Assembly (NCBI GenBank): GCA_016190145.1 | Contig: JACPRD010000034.1 | Span: 1-47,196, forward strand | Length of the DNA stretch: 47,196 bases | Direction: 5' to 3' | From: Planctomycetota bacterium | GTDB lineage: Bacteria > Planctomycetota > MHYJ01 > WSZJ01 | Shown here: in pieces, positions 15,819-23,274 of the stretch | Numbering within the stretch: the stretch's first letter is position 1 | Layout of the letters: each line of letters begins with the position of its first letter | The notes under the pieces: model-generated | Told to the model about the DNA's origin: nothing | Seen by the model: only the letters and a program-made list of their open reading frames with translations | Databases searched by the model: none | Translations under genes and position numbers: made by a program

Positions 15819-16747
15819 GCGGCGAGGTGATCCTGAAGACGGAGGGGCTGACCAAGCATTTCGGGCCTATCAAGGCGGTCGACGGGCTCGACCTCGAGGT
15901 GCGGCGCGGGGACATCTACGGCCTGCTGGGCCTGAACGGGGCGGGGAAGACCACGACCATCCGGATGATCGTCCGGCTCATCCGGCCGACGCGGGGGCGC
16001 GTGCTCGCCTTCGGGGAGGACGTGAGGTCGAACCGCCTGTCCGTCCTGAACCGGATCGGGGCGATGGTCGAGATCCCGGCCTTCTATCCCTACCTGTCGG
16101 GCTGGAAGAACCTCGAGCTCCTCTACGGCCTGTCCGGCGGCCGCGACCGGGACCGCCTGAAGGAGGCCCTCGAACTCGTCGGCCTCGCGTCGCGCGGCGG
16201 CGACAGGGTGCGCGGCTACTCGCAGGGCATGCGCCAGCGCCTCGGCATCGCCCAGGCCCTCCTCACCAACCCCGAGCTCATCATCCTCGACGAACCCACC
16301 AACGGCCTCGACCCGCAGGGCATCCTCGATATCCGCAAGCTCATCCAGCGCCTGAACCTCGAACAGGGCGTGACCTTCCTCGTCTCGAGCCACCTCCTCC
16401 ACGAAATCGAGCTGACCTGCAACCGCGTCGGCATCGTCCACGACGGCCGCATCCGCATCCAGGGCGAAGTCCGCGAACTCCTGTCGTCGGCCGTCCACGT
16501 GTCCCGCGTGCGCACGACTCCCGTGGAAGCGGCACGCAGGGCGTTCGCCTCGCTCGGCATCGAGATCGCCGTTCAGTACGGCGACGTGTTCCGCCTTCGC
16601 TGCGGCGCGGATCGCCTCGCCGACGTCGACGCGGCCCTGCATGCCGCCGGCTGCCGCGTGGCGGAGCTCACGCCGGGACGCGTGACGCTCGAGGAGTTCT
16701 TCATGGCCGAAACCCGAAAGCCGGACGGGGGGCCCCATGCCGCGTAG
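15815..16747 (+). CDS. ABC transporter ATP-binding protein
   Basis: The protein has 310 residues. Walker A is GLNGAGKTT (39-47), the signature is YSQGMRQRLGIAQ, Walker B is LIILDEPTNGLDP, and the switch histidine is in SSHLLHEI. The C-terminal 90 residues are the extra domain common in DrrA/NatA/CcmA-type exporter ATPases. It pairs with the ABC-2 permease encoded by the next gene, with 11 bases overlap. Such two-gene systems export drugs, lipids or polymers, or relieve stress. The substrate cannot be told from sequence. Confidence 0.95.
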   Translation: MSGEVILKTEGLTKHFGPIKAVDGLDLEVRRGDIYGLLGLNGAGKTTTIRMIVRLIRPTRGRVLAFGEDVRSNRLSVLNRIGAMVEIPAFYPYLSGWKNLELLYGLSGGRDRDRLKEALELVGLASRGGDRVRGYSQGMRQRLGIAQALLTNPELIILDEPTNGLDPQGILDIRKLIQRLNLEQGVTFLVSSHLLHEIELTCNRVGIVHDGRIRIQGEVRELLSSAVHVSRVRTTPVEAARRAFASLGIEIAVQYGDVFRLRCGADRLADVDAALHAAGCRVAELTPGRVTLEEFFMAETRKPDGGPHAA

Positions 16748-17603
16748 GGTCTGGAGGCTCGTGCGATTCGAACTGGCGAAACTCTTCCGCCAGAAACTCC
16801 CCTACGTCGTCCTCTTCCCCATCTTCGCCGCCGTCGCGCTCGTGATCCTGCACGGGATGGACGTGGGCGAAGCGCGCGAGAATCCGATGCTCCGGAACGG
16901 ATTCGAGTACCTGACGGCGTCCTGCCTCTGGGCGCTCCGGCTGGTTTCGGTCTTCGCGGTCGTGCTGGCGAGCCTTTCGCTGTCGAGCGAGGCGTCGTTC
17001 GGGACGTACCGCATGGTGCTGGTGCGGCCGGTGACCCGCACGGACGTCTTCGTCTCGAAGGTTCTCGTCGTCGCGATCATCGTGGCCGCGCTGTTCATCC
17101 TGACCGTGCTGGTGTCCTGGGGGCTCCTCCACCTGGTGCACGGATTCTGGCGCGACGGCCATTACATGAGTCCCCTCACGGACGGGAAGTTCACGCTCAT
17201 GGGCGAGGAGGTCCTCACCGATCCCAACCGGACCAAGGCCGTCCTCCAGGCCGATTTCTTCCGCGCCCTGCGCCTCTCCTTCCTCCCGCTCCTCGCCTCC
17301 GGCTTCTTCGGCCTCCTCATTTCCTCCATCTTCGACAACACGGGCGCCGCCGTGGGCCTCGCGATGTTCTTCGCCATCTTCCTCTACGGGTTCGCCTCCG
17401 TCGAACGGACCGCCGGCCGGTACGTCTTCATCAACTCCCTCGAATACGGTTTCACCGTCGCGGGACACCGCGCGCGCGGGCTCTCGGACAAGAAATGGGA
17501 GGAAGAGGAGATTGAGCGGACGTGGGTCGTGCCGCTCCTTTCCGGCGCCGCATTTCTCGGCGCGGCCTACGTGATCTTCGTGAAACGGGATATCCTGACC
17601 TGA
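16737..17603 (+). CDS. ABC-2 type transporter permease
   Basis: The protein has 288 residues and about six membrane segments (near 23-40, 60-83, 100-125, 175-200, 205-225 and 255-275). The short N-terminal amphipathic region VWRLVRFELAKLFRQK and the loop TYRMVLVRPVTRTDVFVSKVL are typical of ABC-2 permeases. It overlaps the ATPase gene by 11 bases and its TGA overlaps the next ATG (TGATG), so four genes from 15027 to 18517 are translated as one coupled operon. Confidence 0.9.
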   Translation: MPRRVWRLVRFELAKLFRQKLPYVVLFPIFAAVALVILHGMDVGEARENPMLRNGFEYLTASCLWALRLVSVFAVVLASLSLSSEASFGTYRMVLVRPVTRTDVFVSKVLVVAIIVAALFILTVLVSWGLLHLVHGFWRDGHYMSPLTDGKFTLMGEEVLTDPNRTKAVLQADFFRALRLSFLPLLASGFFGLLISSIFDNTGAAVGLAMFFAIFLYGFASVERTAGRYVFINSLEYGFTVAGHRARGLSDKKWEEEEIERTWVVPLLSGAAFLGAAYVIFVKRDILT

Positions 17604-18517
17604 TGCGCCTCTCGACGCTCCTCAACCCGAAGCTGATCGTCTGCCCGATCTCCTCCACGGAGAAAGGCGCCGCCCTGCGCGAACTGCTCAAGCGCCTGTG
17701 CGGCATCATGGGGCAGGACATCGAGAACGACCTCGTGGCGGCGGTCACCGCCCGCGAGAAATTCGGCGCCTTCACGATGGGCCACGGCGTGGCGTTCCCG
17801 CACGCGCGGACGGAGCGCGTCGGCCGCGTCTGGGTCGTGCTCGGCACGCATCCGAAGGGAGTCGAGTTCTCCGCCGGCTCCGACGGCGCCGCGCGCGTCG
17901 TGGTGCTCTTCGTCATTCCCAAGGCCCACTCCGCCACCTACCTCCAGACCCTCGCCGCGTTCTCCTCGCTCTTCAAAAACCCCAACCACGTCGAGGAAGT
18001 CGCCACGGCCGGCTCCGCGGAGGAAATCTGGCACTACATCGACGGCACGGGCGTGCGCGTCCGCGAGGCGACATTCGTGCGCGACATCATGGGCCCTCTT
18101 CCCGGCGCCCTCGCCGGCCGCGCGCCTCTTCGCGACGGCCTGGACATCCTGATCGCGAGCGGGGCCGACGTCGTGCCGGTGACGGACGAGACCGGGACCT
18201 ATTCGGGGGCGCTGTCGATCCGCGCCGTGGTGCGGAAGGGGCTTCACTCGTACCTGTCCTATGCGGGGTCGCCGGCGGTGCTGTCCACGCAGAGTCCGTT
18301 CGAGGACTTCCTGAAGCATCACGGGGACGTGCCGGTGTCGGAAGTGCTGGACAAGGGGGTGCCGACGCTGGCGGAGGACACGACGCTTCTGGAAGCGGGG
18401 ATGACGCTGACGCGGCTGGGGCGGAACACGGCGGTGGTATTGAGGCAGGGGAAGCCGGTGGGGCTGATGAAGCTGGCGGACGTGGTGAAGAGGGCGATCA
18501 TGCCGAGGATGGGGTAA
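17603..18517 (+). CDS. PTS EIIA (type 2, PtsN-like) domain fused to tandem CBS domains
   Basis: The protein has 304 residues and looks cytoplasmic. The EIIA domain (1-150) carries the phosphorylatable histidine H67 in HGVAFPHARTE, with GVEFSAGSDGAARVVVLFVIP downstream. Residues 165-304 form two CBS units (FVRDIMGP through VPVTDETGTYSGALS, then VPVSEVLD through VVLRQGKPVGLMKLADVVKRA). CBS pairs bind adenosine nucleotides, so the protein could link PTS phosphorylation with energy charge. No HPr, EI or EIIB is in the window. It overlaps the ABC permease gene, so regulation of that exporter is a reasonable inference. The start ATG 17603 fits the EIIA N-terminus. Confidence 0.85.
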   Translation: MRLSTLLNPKLIVCPISSTEKGAALRELLKRLCGIMGQDIENDLVAAVTAREKFGAFTMGHGVAFPHARTERVGRVWVVLGTHPKGVEFSAGSDGAARVVVLFVIPKAHSATYLQTLAAFSSLFKNPNHVEEVATAGSAEEIWHYIDGTGVRVREATFVRDIMGPLPGALAGRAPLRDGLDILIASGADVVPVTDETGTYSGALSIRAVVRKGLHSYLSYAGSPAVLSTQSPFEDFLKHHGDVPVSEVLDKGVPTLAEDTTLLEAGMTLTRLGRNTAVVLRQGKPVGLMKLADVVKRAIMPRMG

Positions 18518-18605
18518 AGCAACTATGAATGAGAGTTATTGATTGTGAATTCGAAAGGGCGGGCCGGGGAAGTAGACTGAAAGGGCGAATCGAGAGGAGG
18601 AGGCC

Positions 18606-18884
18606 ATGGATTTCCCCGACCTGCTCGACCTGATTTTCACGGGAGAAGAGGAGCTGCGGAATCTCGGCACGGCGGGGGGGCCCGAGGCGCGGGCGCTGGC
18701 GGAGGAGGCGGTGGCTGCGACGCGCGCGGCGAAGGAGGAGGCGGAGCGTGCGTTCGCGCGGATTTTCGAACGCGCCGGGCTGGCGAAGAAAGCCGACGTC
18801 GAGGCGCTGTCTGCGAAGGTGGACCGGCTCGCTGCCGCGGTTGAGGATCTGGCGCGGAAGGCAGCCATAAGCCATACGCCATAA
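18606..18884 (+). CDS. Small helical phasin-like protein beside ubiB
   Basis: The protein has 92 residues, almost all helical. Residues 25-60 are Ala/Glu-rich. The C-terminal FERAGLAKKADVEALSAKVDRLAAAVEDLARK has the heptad pattern and the G-L-x-x-K-x-D-V-E-A-L form seen in phasin-type (COG3937-like) and UbiK-like coiled coils. Small phasin-like genes are often found beside UbiB-family genes, which supports this. Assignment is tentative. A strong GAGGAGGAGG Shine-Dalgarno (18594-18603) precedes the ATG. The last eight residues (AAISHTP plus stop) are encoded by family A repeat copy 3, so the repeat has replaced the original end of the gene. Confidence 0.65.
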   Translation: MDFPDLLDLIFTGEEELRNLGTAGGPEARALAEEAVAATRAAKEEAERAFARIFERAGLAKKADVEALSAKVDRLAAAVEDLARKAAISHTP

Positions 18885-19036
18885 GCCATAAGCGGCGCGC
18901 TTCGCGCGCCATCTCGTGCGGGGTGGGCTTCAGGCTTCCCGGGCACACGGTGGACCGGGAACACTCAAGTCCGCTGCGCCCGGGGTGGCGCGCGGAGCGC
19001 GCCGCTTATGGCTTACAGCTTATGGCTTATGGCTGC
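18861..19036. repeat. Heptamer-armed palindromic repeat, family A, copy 3
   Basis: This is the complete copy, 176 bp. Left arm: GCAGCC, then GCCATAA, GCCATAC, GCCATAA, GCCATAA and GGCGCGCTTCGCGCGCC. Right arm: GGCGCGCGGAGCGCGCC, then GCTTATG, GCTTACA, GCTTATG, GCTTATG and GCTGC. The centre (GGGCTTCAGGCTTCCCGGGCA against GACCGGGAACACTCAAGTCC) matches copy 1 closely, including GGCACACGGTGG. It overlaps the 3' end of the phasin-like gene and ends 46 bases before ubiB. Confidence 0.9.
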
Positions 19037-19081
19037 TCTTTTGCGCTGTCCAGCGCCCGCCCACCGGTTAGTCTACGCGGC

Positions 19082-20791
19082 ATGGACCTGGGATCCCTCA
19101 CGCGCCTGCCGCAGACGTTCCGGAACATCGGACGCGCGCGGCAGATCATGGCCGTCCTCGGGCGGCACGGTTTCGCCGACGTCCTCGCCCGCCTCGGGCT
19201 CGAGGGCGCGACGCAGGTGTTCCTGCGGATCGTCACGTTCAACCGCTACCGGCCGGACGCGGGGACGCACACGACGGAGGAGCGGATCCGGATGGCGATG
19301 GAGCAGCTGGGGCCGACGTTCGTGAAGCTCGGGCAGATCCTGGCGACGCGTCCCGATCTCGTGCCGCTGTCGCTGGTGCAGGAGCTGAAGCGGCTGGAGG
19401 ACCGGGTGCCGCCGTTCCCGGGCGAGGAGGCGGTGGCGGAGGTCGAGGGGGAGCTGAAAAAGCCGATCGGAGAGGTCTTCGCGACCTTCGACCGCGTGCC
19501 GTTCGCCGCGGGGTCCATCGCGCAGGTTCACCGCGCGGTGCTGAAGTCGGGGGAGAAGGTGGTGGTGAAGGTGCGGCGGCCCGGGCTCGAGCGGGCGATC
19601 CGGACGGACATCGACATCATGGGCCGGCTCGCGCAGATGCTCGAGGACAACATGCCGGAGTCGCGCCCCTACCATCCGAAGGCGGTGGTGACCGAATACG
19701 CGCGGTCGATCGTCGCCGAGATCGACTTCACGCGCGAGGCCTTCAACATCCAGAAGTTCGAGCGGAACTTCGGAAAGGACGAGCGGTTCCTGGTGCCGCA
19801 AGTGCATCCGGAGCTGTGTTCGAGGAAGATGCTGACGGTGCGGTTCGTGGAGGGGATCAAGGTCACGGATCTGCCGGGGCTCCGCGCCGCCGGCCACGAC
19901 CTGCCGAAGATCGCGCGCCACGGCGTGCAGTACGTGCTGATGCAGATCTTCCAGCACGGGTTCTTCCACGGCGACCCGCACGCGGGAAACCTGTTCGTGC
20001 TGCCCGGCGACAAGCTCTGCCTCGTGGATTACGGGCTGATGGGCTCGCTGGACGAGGACCGCCTGGACGAACTCCTGGGATTCATGGCGGGAGTGGTGGG
20101 CAAGGACGTCGACCGGGTGATCCGCACGTTCCGCCGGATGGGCGTGCTCACCGACGACGTCGACATGCGCCGCCTGCGCCTCGACGGGCTGGACCTGATC
20201 GAACGGTACGCCGACATTCCTCTCGGGCGCGTGGACATCGGAAAGTTCTTCGCGGAGCTCTACGAGGTCCTCGCGCGTCACCACATCCGCGTGCCCCCGG
20301 ACCTCCACCTGCTCGGCAAAGCCCTCGCGACCTCCGAGGGCATCGCCCGCCAGCTGGACCCCTCCCTCGACCTCATTTCCGAAATCCGGCCCTTCGTCAT
20401 CCACGCCTGGCTGTCGCGCATCGGCCGCCTGAAATCCGTCTCGCGCCAGATCCGGCGCGCGGCGGAGGACTGGGCCGAAATGGCCACGAAACTCCCGAGC
20501 GAAATCACCCGGATCGTGACCCAGCTGCGGAAGGGCGAATTCGAGTTCGCGGCGCACATGCGCGACCAGGACAAGCTGGTCCGCGACGGAAACCGGTCCT
20601 CGAACCGCGTGGCCACCGGCCTCGTCATGGCAGGCATCATGATCGCCAGCTCGATCCTCGTCGTGCTCCCCGTCGGCCCCACCATCTACGGCATGGCCCT
20701 CACCGGCTACTTCGGCATCGTCGGATACGCCATCGCGGGATTCCTCGGCCTCACCCTGTTCGCGGCCATGTGGCGAAGCGGCGGCGTCTGA
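19082..20791 (+). CDS. ubiB: UbiB / AarF / ABC1 family atypical kinase
   Basis: The protein has 569 residues. Family motifs in order are the KxGQ motif in FVKLGQILATRPD, the A-rich nucleotide loop in PFAAGSIAQVHRAVL, a conserved lysine in KVVVKVRRPGLE, the ExD in VAEIDFTREAFN, FFHGDPHAGNLF (catalytic loop) and LVDYGLMG (metal-binding DFG equivalent). Two C-terminal hydrophobic segments (about 515-535 and 540-562) anchor it to the inner membrane. UbiB proteins support ubiquinone or other isoprenoid-lipid metabolism through ATPase activity. ATG 19082 is used. An upstream in-frame extension runs through the palindromic repeat and is not coding. Its TGA lies inside the palindrome that starts at 20788. 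Confidence 0.93.
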   Translation: MDLGSLTRLPQTFRNIGRARQIMAVLGRHGFADVLARLGLEGATQVFLRIVTFNRYRPDAGTHTTEERIRMAMEQLGPTFVKLGQILATRPDLVPLSLVQELKRLEDRVPPFPGEEAVAEVEGELKKPIGEVFATFDRVPFAAGSIAQVHRAVLKSGEKVVVKVRRPGLERAIRTDIDIMGRLAQMLEDNMPESRPYHPKAVVTEYARSIVAEIDFTREAFNIQKFERNFGKDERFLVPQVHPELCSRKMLTVRFVEGIKVTDLPGLRAAGHDLPKIARHGVQYVLMQIFQHGFFHGDPHAGNLFVLPGDKLCLVDYGLMGSLDEDRLDELLGFMAGVVGKDVDRVIRTFRRMGVLTDDVDMRRLRLDGLDLIERYADIPLGRVDIGKFFAELYEVLARHHIRVPPDLHLLGKALATSEGIARQLDPSLDLISEIRPFVIHAWLSRIGRLKSVSRQIRRAAEDWAEMATKLPSEITRIVTQLRKGEFEFAAHMRDQDKLVRDGNRSSNRVATGLVMAGIMIASSILVVLPVGPTIYGMALTGYFGIVGYAIAGFLGLTLFAAMWRSGGV

Positions 20792-20934
20792 GAACGCGAG
20801 CAGAAACCTCCCTGCGGCGCGCGGTGCAGGTCCGACCGGCGCGCGACGAGGGTTTGGGCCGTCGCGAGGCTTGCGACGCGCGCCGCCCGGACCTGCACCG
20901 CGCGTCCTCGGTCGGCTTCTGCCCGCGTTCTCAG
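20788..20934. repeat. Long palindrome (family C) starting at the ubiB stop codon
   Basis: This 147-bp imperfect inverted repeat has ends CTGAGAACGCG and CGCGTTCTCAG, then AGCAGAA / TTCTGCC, GCGCGCGGTGCAGGTCCG / CGGACCTGCACCGCGCG and GGGCCGTCGCGAGGCTTGCGACG near the centre. Its first bases contain the ubiB TGA. It is unrelated in sequence to families A and B. It could form a very long hairpin in the ubiB mRNA. The transposase remnant follows within 40 bases. Confidence 0.85.
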
Positions 20935-20971
20935 GGTTTTCGGACTGCGGCATGCTGCCTTTGGCGAAGGC

Positions 20972-21622
20972 TCAGGCCTGCGAGAGCAACTTGAGAACGT
21001 TGTAAGCGATTGCTGACCAGAAAACGACGCATGTGACTTTCGGGAGAGTTCGGACGAGAAAGCGATCGAGGCCGCGGAAGCACTTGAGGTCTGCGTTGAT
21101 GGACTCGGCCGTGGCGGCGCGCTCCTTGTAGATGGACTTTGCGTCCTCGGTCGTCCTGCGCTGCCGCCACTCCGCGACGCACCGCTCGGGCGGCTGATAC
21201 GGCGGGTGGATCGCCGGGTTTGGGGAGGCGGGGCGCAACGGTCTTCTTGTTCGCGCTGAGGGGGAGGTATGGTTTCACGCCCTTGTTCGCGACGGCCACC
21301 ATGTCGTCGTGATCCACGTAGCCGCCGTCGGCGAGGATCTCCTCGGGCGTGAGGCCCGTGCGGGCCTGGATCTGCGTCACGATGGCATCGAGGTTTCCAC
21401 GGTCGCTTCCCCGGTTGTCGACGCTGACGGCGGTGATGATCCGGGACCGGGTGTCCGAAGCGATCTGGACGTTTCAGGCCGCAGCAGCCCCTCCAGATCT
21501 GTCGGCGTGAGCAGCACCTGATTCCTCGCCGCCCGAAGAAGTTTCGCGGGGCCTTGCTTCCTGACAGGCGCGACGGCAGTTTTCTCCTCCGCCACTTCGC
21601 CGAACAGATCCGATCCGCTCAT
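20972..21622 (-). pseudogene. IS1182-like transposase, internally deleted and frameshifted
   Basis: Reading from ATG 21622: an N-terminal piece of about 50 residues ending LLTPTDLEGLLRPE (the start of the DUF772-type region) joins abruptly near 21475 to the DDE part VQIASDTRSRIITAVSVDN. That part continues as ILADGGYVDHDDMVAVANKG (D in DGG is a catalytic candidate). After PKPGDPP near 21225 the frame shifts again to AEWRQRRTTEDAKSIYKERA and ends FWSAIAYNVLKLLSQA at 20972. The RAATAESINADLK segment carries the final catalytic Glu. About 200 residues are missing between the first two pieces. The element cannot be active. I could not identify terminal repeats. Confidence 0.85.
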
Positions 21623-21827
21623 CGAGTCACCTCGTCGAATGGGTCCGGCTCTTCAAACACAGGTCACCTCGAAATGGCTCGCAACTTGTCCGATCTCGTC
21701 CCTCAGAGCCTGAGCGAAAGCCCTGCGGGTCGGGCGGAGTCGGCCCGCAGACCACCAGCCTCTCAACGACCGGCAACGGGGCCGACGCAGCCTGACCTGC
21801 AGGGATTTTGCTCACACTCTCACCCAT
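21619..21827 (-). pseudogene. Frame-disrupted short gene upstream of the transposase remnant
   Basis: ATG 21827 follows GGAGG by 5 bases and opens MGESVSKIPAGQAASAPL. The likely original reading moves to another frame as FAQALRDEIGQVASHFEVTC and then to FEEPDPFDEVTR, whose TGA overlaps the transposase ATG (ATGA). This suggests a small accessory gene once coupled to the transposase gene. An uninterrupted 66-codon frame exists, but its second half (SGSEGRDRTSCEPF) looks like out-of-frame translation. The product is not recognised. Confidence 0.45.
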
Positions 21828-21914
21828 GATTTCCTCCACCCGACCACCCCCCGGAGGTTAGGATAGCGCCCCGCGCCAACACCCCAACATTTCCCCAACG
21901 CACCCGGAACACTC

Positions 21915-22607
21915 TTGAGCCACTACGAAGACGGCGTCGCCGCTTACAAGAAACACGACGACGCCGGCGCCGTCGCCGGATTCCGGAGGGCCGTCGAGGA
22001 AGACCCGAAAAACTTCCGCGCCGCCGTCTACCTCGCCCTCTCCCTCGAACGCACCGGAGATCTCGAGGGCGCCGCCATCGCCGCCCGCATGGCGCTCGAA
22101 TCCAGACCCGATTATGCCAAGGGCCACAACGCGCTGGGCAACATCTGCCGGTCGCAGGGCAAGCTCGACGAAGCCCTGCACTGCTACAAGACCGCCACCC
22201 GCCTCGAACCCGGCAGCTCCCTCTACCGGCACAACCTCGGAATCACCTGCGCCGACGTCGGAATGCACGAGGCCGCCCAGGGTGAACTCGAAGAGGCCGC
22301 TTCCCTCGACTCGTCCAACGCGGATGTCTGGTGGGACCTGGCGACGGTGGCGCTGAAGCGCAACGACGTGGGGAAGGCGAAGATCGGGCTGGAGAAGTAC
22401 CTCGAGATCCGCCCGCGCGGGAAGAACGCACAGCAGGCGTGGTGTCACCTGGGGGACTGCCTGGTTTCGCTGGGCGACCAGGTGGGCGCGCGGCTCGCGT
22501 TCAACACTTATCTCGAGGGGCCTCCGGACGAGCGGGAAGCGGAGGTGCGCGCGAAGCTCGAGCGGCTGGAGGCGGACGATCCGAATGTCGGGACGTCGTT
22601 CGGATAG
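21915..22607 (+). CDS. TPR repeat protein
   Basis: The protein has 230 residues and consists almost wholly of tetratricopeptide units of about 34 residues. Examples are AVAGFRRAVEEDPKNFRAAVYLA, GHNALGNICRSQGKLDEALHC, HNLGITCADVGMHEAAQGELE and WDLATVALKRNDVGKAKIGLE. No signal peptide is visible, so it is probably a cytoplasmic scaffold. The start is TTG 21915, which opens directly into the first TPR; I see no ATG or GTG nearby in frame. It lies between the transposon remnant and the promoter of the Cap-like operon. A link to that operon is possible but unproven. ATCCGAA and TTCGGAT around the stop (22578-22605) form a weak hairpin. Confidence 0.8.
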   Translation: MSHYEDGVAAYKKHDDAGAVAGFRRAVEEDPKNFRAAVYLALSLERTGDLEGAAIAARMALESRPDYAKGHNALGNICRSQGKLDEALHCYKTATRLEPGSSLYRHNLGITCADVGMHEAAQGELEEAASLDSSNADVWWDLATVALKRNDVGKAKIGLEKYLEIRPRGKNAQQAWCHLGDCLVSLGDQVGARLAFNTYLEGPPDEREAEVRAKLERLEADDPNVGTSFG

Positions 22608-22658
22608 AGAGATGTCGCAAGTTCGGAAGAGGTTGCCGGAGCCTTCTCCGTCTCCTCA

Positions 22659-22687
22659 TTGACCCGCCTCTTCCCGCGAAGTACAAT
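22659..22687 (+). promoter_or_regulatory. Strong sigma-70-type promoter of the Cap-like operon
   Basis: TTGACC (22659-22664), a 17-base spacer and TACAAT (22682-22687). This is the best housekeeping promoter match that I see in the window. The predicted start near 22694 gives a leader of about 120 bases before the receiver gene. Confidence 0.75.
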
Positions 22688-22693
22688 CCAACT

Positions 22694-22815
22694 CTCGACT
22701 TAGGGCAGTTTCGCCGCCTCCCGGAGCCGGCTTCCGGCCGGGCTTTCGCGCCAACCGGAGGCGGGTGTCTCCGTGGCGGGAGGCGGTGTTCCCGGCCGGC
22801 TGGAGGTGATGTCCG
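22694..22815 (+). promoter_or_regulatory. Structured 5' leader of the Cap-like operon
   Basis: This leader is GC-rich and able to fold. CCGCCTCCCG (22714-22723) is perfectly complementary to CGGGAGGCGG (22777-22786). AGCCGGC (22725-22731) is complementary to GCCGGCT (22795-22801), which abuts the ideal Shine-Dalgarno GGAGGTGA (22802-22809). The two pairings cross, so they would be alternative or form a pseudoknot, and the CCTCC in the first arm could also pair with the Shine-Dalgarno. It matches no riboswitch class that I can recognise. Confidence 0.45.
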
Positions 22816-23265
22816 GTGGCGGAGTCGGAAGACAAGGCGCTCGGGTCGCTCATCTGCTACGTCGACGATGAAGTGAACCTTCTGAACGTCGTGAAGCGCG
22901 GGCTCGAACGGCGCGGGTGGAGCGTCGAGTCCATCGGCGATCCGTTCGACGCGCTTCGCAAGGTGCGGAAGACGAATCCGAAGGTGATCGTGCTGGACCT
23001 GCTGATGCCGGGGATGGACGGATTTCAGGTGCTGCGCGCGATCAAGTCCTCTCCCGACCTGGCGTCGATTCCGGTGATCATCGGGTCCGCGCGCGATTCG
23101 CAGAAGGACAAGGAGATGGCGTTTTCGCTCGGCGCCGCGGCGTTCCTCGTCAAGCCGTTCGGGATCAAGGAGCTGCTCATGACGATCGAGTCGGTGCTGG
23201 GCCACTCGGTCGCGCCGCCGGACAAACAGCAGACGAAGAACATTCTCAACAACCAGGGGGGCTAG
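22816..23265 (+). CDS. Single-domain response regulator (receiver only)
   Basis: The protein has 149 residues. The acidic pocket is YVDDE (D17, D18), the phosphoacceptor is D61 in VIVLDLLMPGMDG, the switch serine is S91 in IIGSARDS, and the conserved lysine is K113 in FLVKPFG. There is no DNA-binding or enzymatic output domain. The last 25 residues are a polar tail. It probably works by protein contact, like CheY or DivK. The start is GTG 22816, set by GGAGGTGA six bases before. The kinase gene begins 9 bases after the stop, so the two form a cognate pair at the head of the operon. Confidence 0.93.
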   Translation: MAESEDKALGSLICYVDDEVNLLNVVKRGLERRGWSVESIGDPFDALRKVRKTNPKVIVLDLLMPGMDGFQVLRAIKSSPDLASIPVIIGSARDSQKDKEMAFSLGAAAFLVKPFGIKELLMTIESVLGHSVAPPDKQQTKNILNNQGG

Positions 23266-23274
23266 CCTCGCGCG

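Noticed and set aside
18923-19081. N-terminal extension of UbiB by 53 residues
   Set aside because: The extension is translated repeat sequence. The family N-terminus fits ATG 19082.
20992-21239. Intact small protein at the 3' end of the transposase region
   Set aside because: The frame is the C-terminal piece of the frameshifted transposase (AEWRQRRTTEDAK and following) and has no independent start signal.
22694-22815. c-di-GMP (GEMM) or other known riboswitch in the Cap-like leader
   Set aside because: An AGGGCA stretch is present, but the conserved GEMM core (AAACC..GACGCAAAGCC) is missing. I describe it only as a structured leader.
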